Origin: JAVBSX01 sp031549145
GTDB lineage: Bacteria > Planctomycetota > Planctomycetia > Pirellulales > Thermoguttaceae
NCBI GenBank assembly: GCA_031549145.1
Contig: JAVBQI010000002.1
Location: 1 to 13,000, forward strand
Reading direction: 5' to 3'
DNA: 13,000 nt
Under the pieces are notes generated by a model. That model ran no database searches and was not told the origin of the DNA. It saw only the letters and a list, made by a program, of their open reading frames with translations. The translations under genes and the position numbers were made by a program. This document shows, piece by piece, positions 12,700 through 13,000 of the stretch (its first letter is position 1; the number at the start of each line of letters is the position of its first letter).

Positions 12700-13000
12700 T
12701 CATTTCCCGATACAGTACAACCCCTTGGGGCCGCGGATGTAAATTCGGCCTTCGGCGAAGGCCGGGCTCGCGAAAATCGGCTCCGGCATCGCCGGGGTCG
12801 CGAGGATCATCTCCTTTTCGCAGCCGCTTTCCAACGCCGTGCCGCTCGAATCGAGCACCGCTTTCGAAGGGTCGATCACATACGCTTTCGCCCCGTCCTC
12901 GTATTTGTCGAACAGGTAAATCTTCCCTCCGGCGAATCCGGGCGAAGAATAAAACGAAGCGTTTTCGTCGACTTCCAGTTCCCAGATCATTATCCCTTTT
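12700..13000 (-). CDS. PQQ-like beta-propeller protein, C-terminal part (cut by right edge)
   Basis: The frame is open from the right edge to a TGA at 12700-12702, giving 100 visible codons including the stop. It shows two propeller-blade patterns: 'WELEVDENASFYSSPGFAGGKIYLFDK' split across an SSP..GGKIY turn, and the closing blade 'IFASPAFAEGRIYIRG' then 'GLYCIG', the usual last strand of PQQ-like (outer-membrane BamB/quinoprotein-type) repeats. These proteins are commonly exported in planctomycetes, some with PQQ as a dehydrogenase cofactor and many without. No PQQ-binding residue can be judged from this fragment. An ATG at 12988-12990 is internal to a blade, so I treat the gene as truncated, with its true start beyond the window. 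Confidence 0.82.
   Translation of the reverse strand, partial: KGIMIWELEVDENASFYSSPGFAGGKIYLFDKYEDGAKAYVIDPSKAVLDSSGTALESGCEKEMILATPAMPEPIFASPAFAEGRIYIRGPKGLYCIGK

Overview
The window reads as a chromosomal segment of a planctomycete (phylum Planctomycetota). The reasons are: a giant parallel-beta-helix surface protein that opens with the planctomycete extracellular N-terminal motif (RKLHLEFLEERCVLT); a Tat-exported Gfo/Idh/MocA-type oxidoreductase; a PQQ-like beta-propeller protein; a membrane protein ending in a 'YRREHGHYP...DPFS...YSVGPNGIDEDG' module of the kind common in this phylum; mostly weak or absent Shine-Dalgarno sites; and interspersed palindromic repeats. The phylum call is inference from protein style, not from a marker gene.

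Layout, left to right. All protein genes are on the minus strand; only the tRNA is on plus. (1) 1-177: N-terminal part of an IS630-family transposase running off the left edge, with a recognisable promoter and a hairpin that covers its Shine-Dalgarno site. (2) 289-1299: PP-loop ATP-pyrophosphatase of the MnmA/ThiI tRNA-thiolation type with a C-terminal extra domain. (3) 1371-1440: a palindromic repeat. (4) 1489-4554: P2B (PMCA-like) calcium-transporting P-type ATPase carrying an in-frame heptanucleotide tandem repeat and an apparent extra membrane hairpin. (5) 4555-4946: a 390-base gene-free stretch with several stem-loops and a 27-base element also present at 231-257. (6) 4947-8630: 1227-residue secreted/surface beta-helix protein with two helix modules and two PKD-like domains. 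(7) 8631-8960: gene-free, with a palindromic repeat and the tRNA promoter. (8) 8961-9031: tRNA-Gly(CCC). (9) 9065-9133: second copy of the 1371 repeat; 9151-9202: strong bidirectional terminator. (10) 9220-10593: Gfo/Idh/MocA oxidoreductase. (11) 10674-12482: unrecognised three-TM membrane protein. (12) 12560-12631: a third type of palindromic repeat. (13) 12700-13000: C-terminal end of a PQQ-like beta-propeller protein cut by the right edge.

Most genes are separated by hairpins or repeats and look like single transcription units rather than one operon; no common pathway joins them. The calcium pump works in the inner membrane, the thiolase-like enzyme on RNA in the cytoplasm, and the beta-helix, oxidoreductase and propeller proteins outside the cytoplasmic membrane. 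I do not see a clear new defence or metabolic system. The parts most worth following up are the read-through-sensing hairpin on the transposase gene, the slippable heptamer inside the calcium pump gene, the extra membrane hairpin of that pump, and the repeat families.
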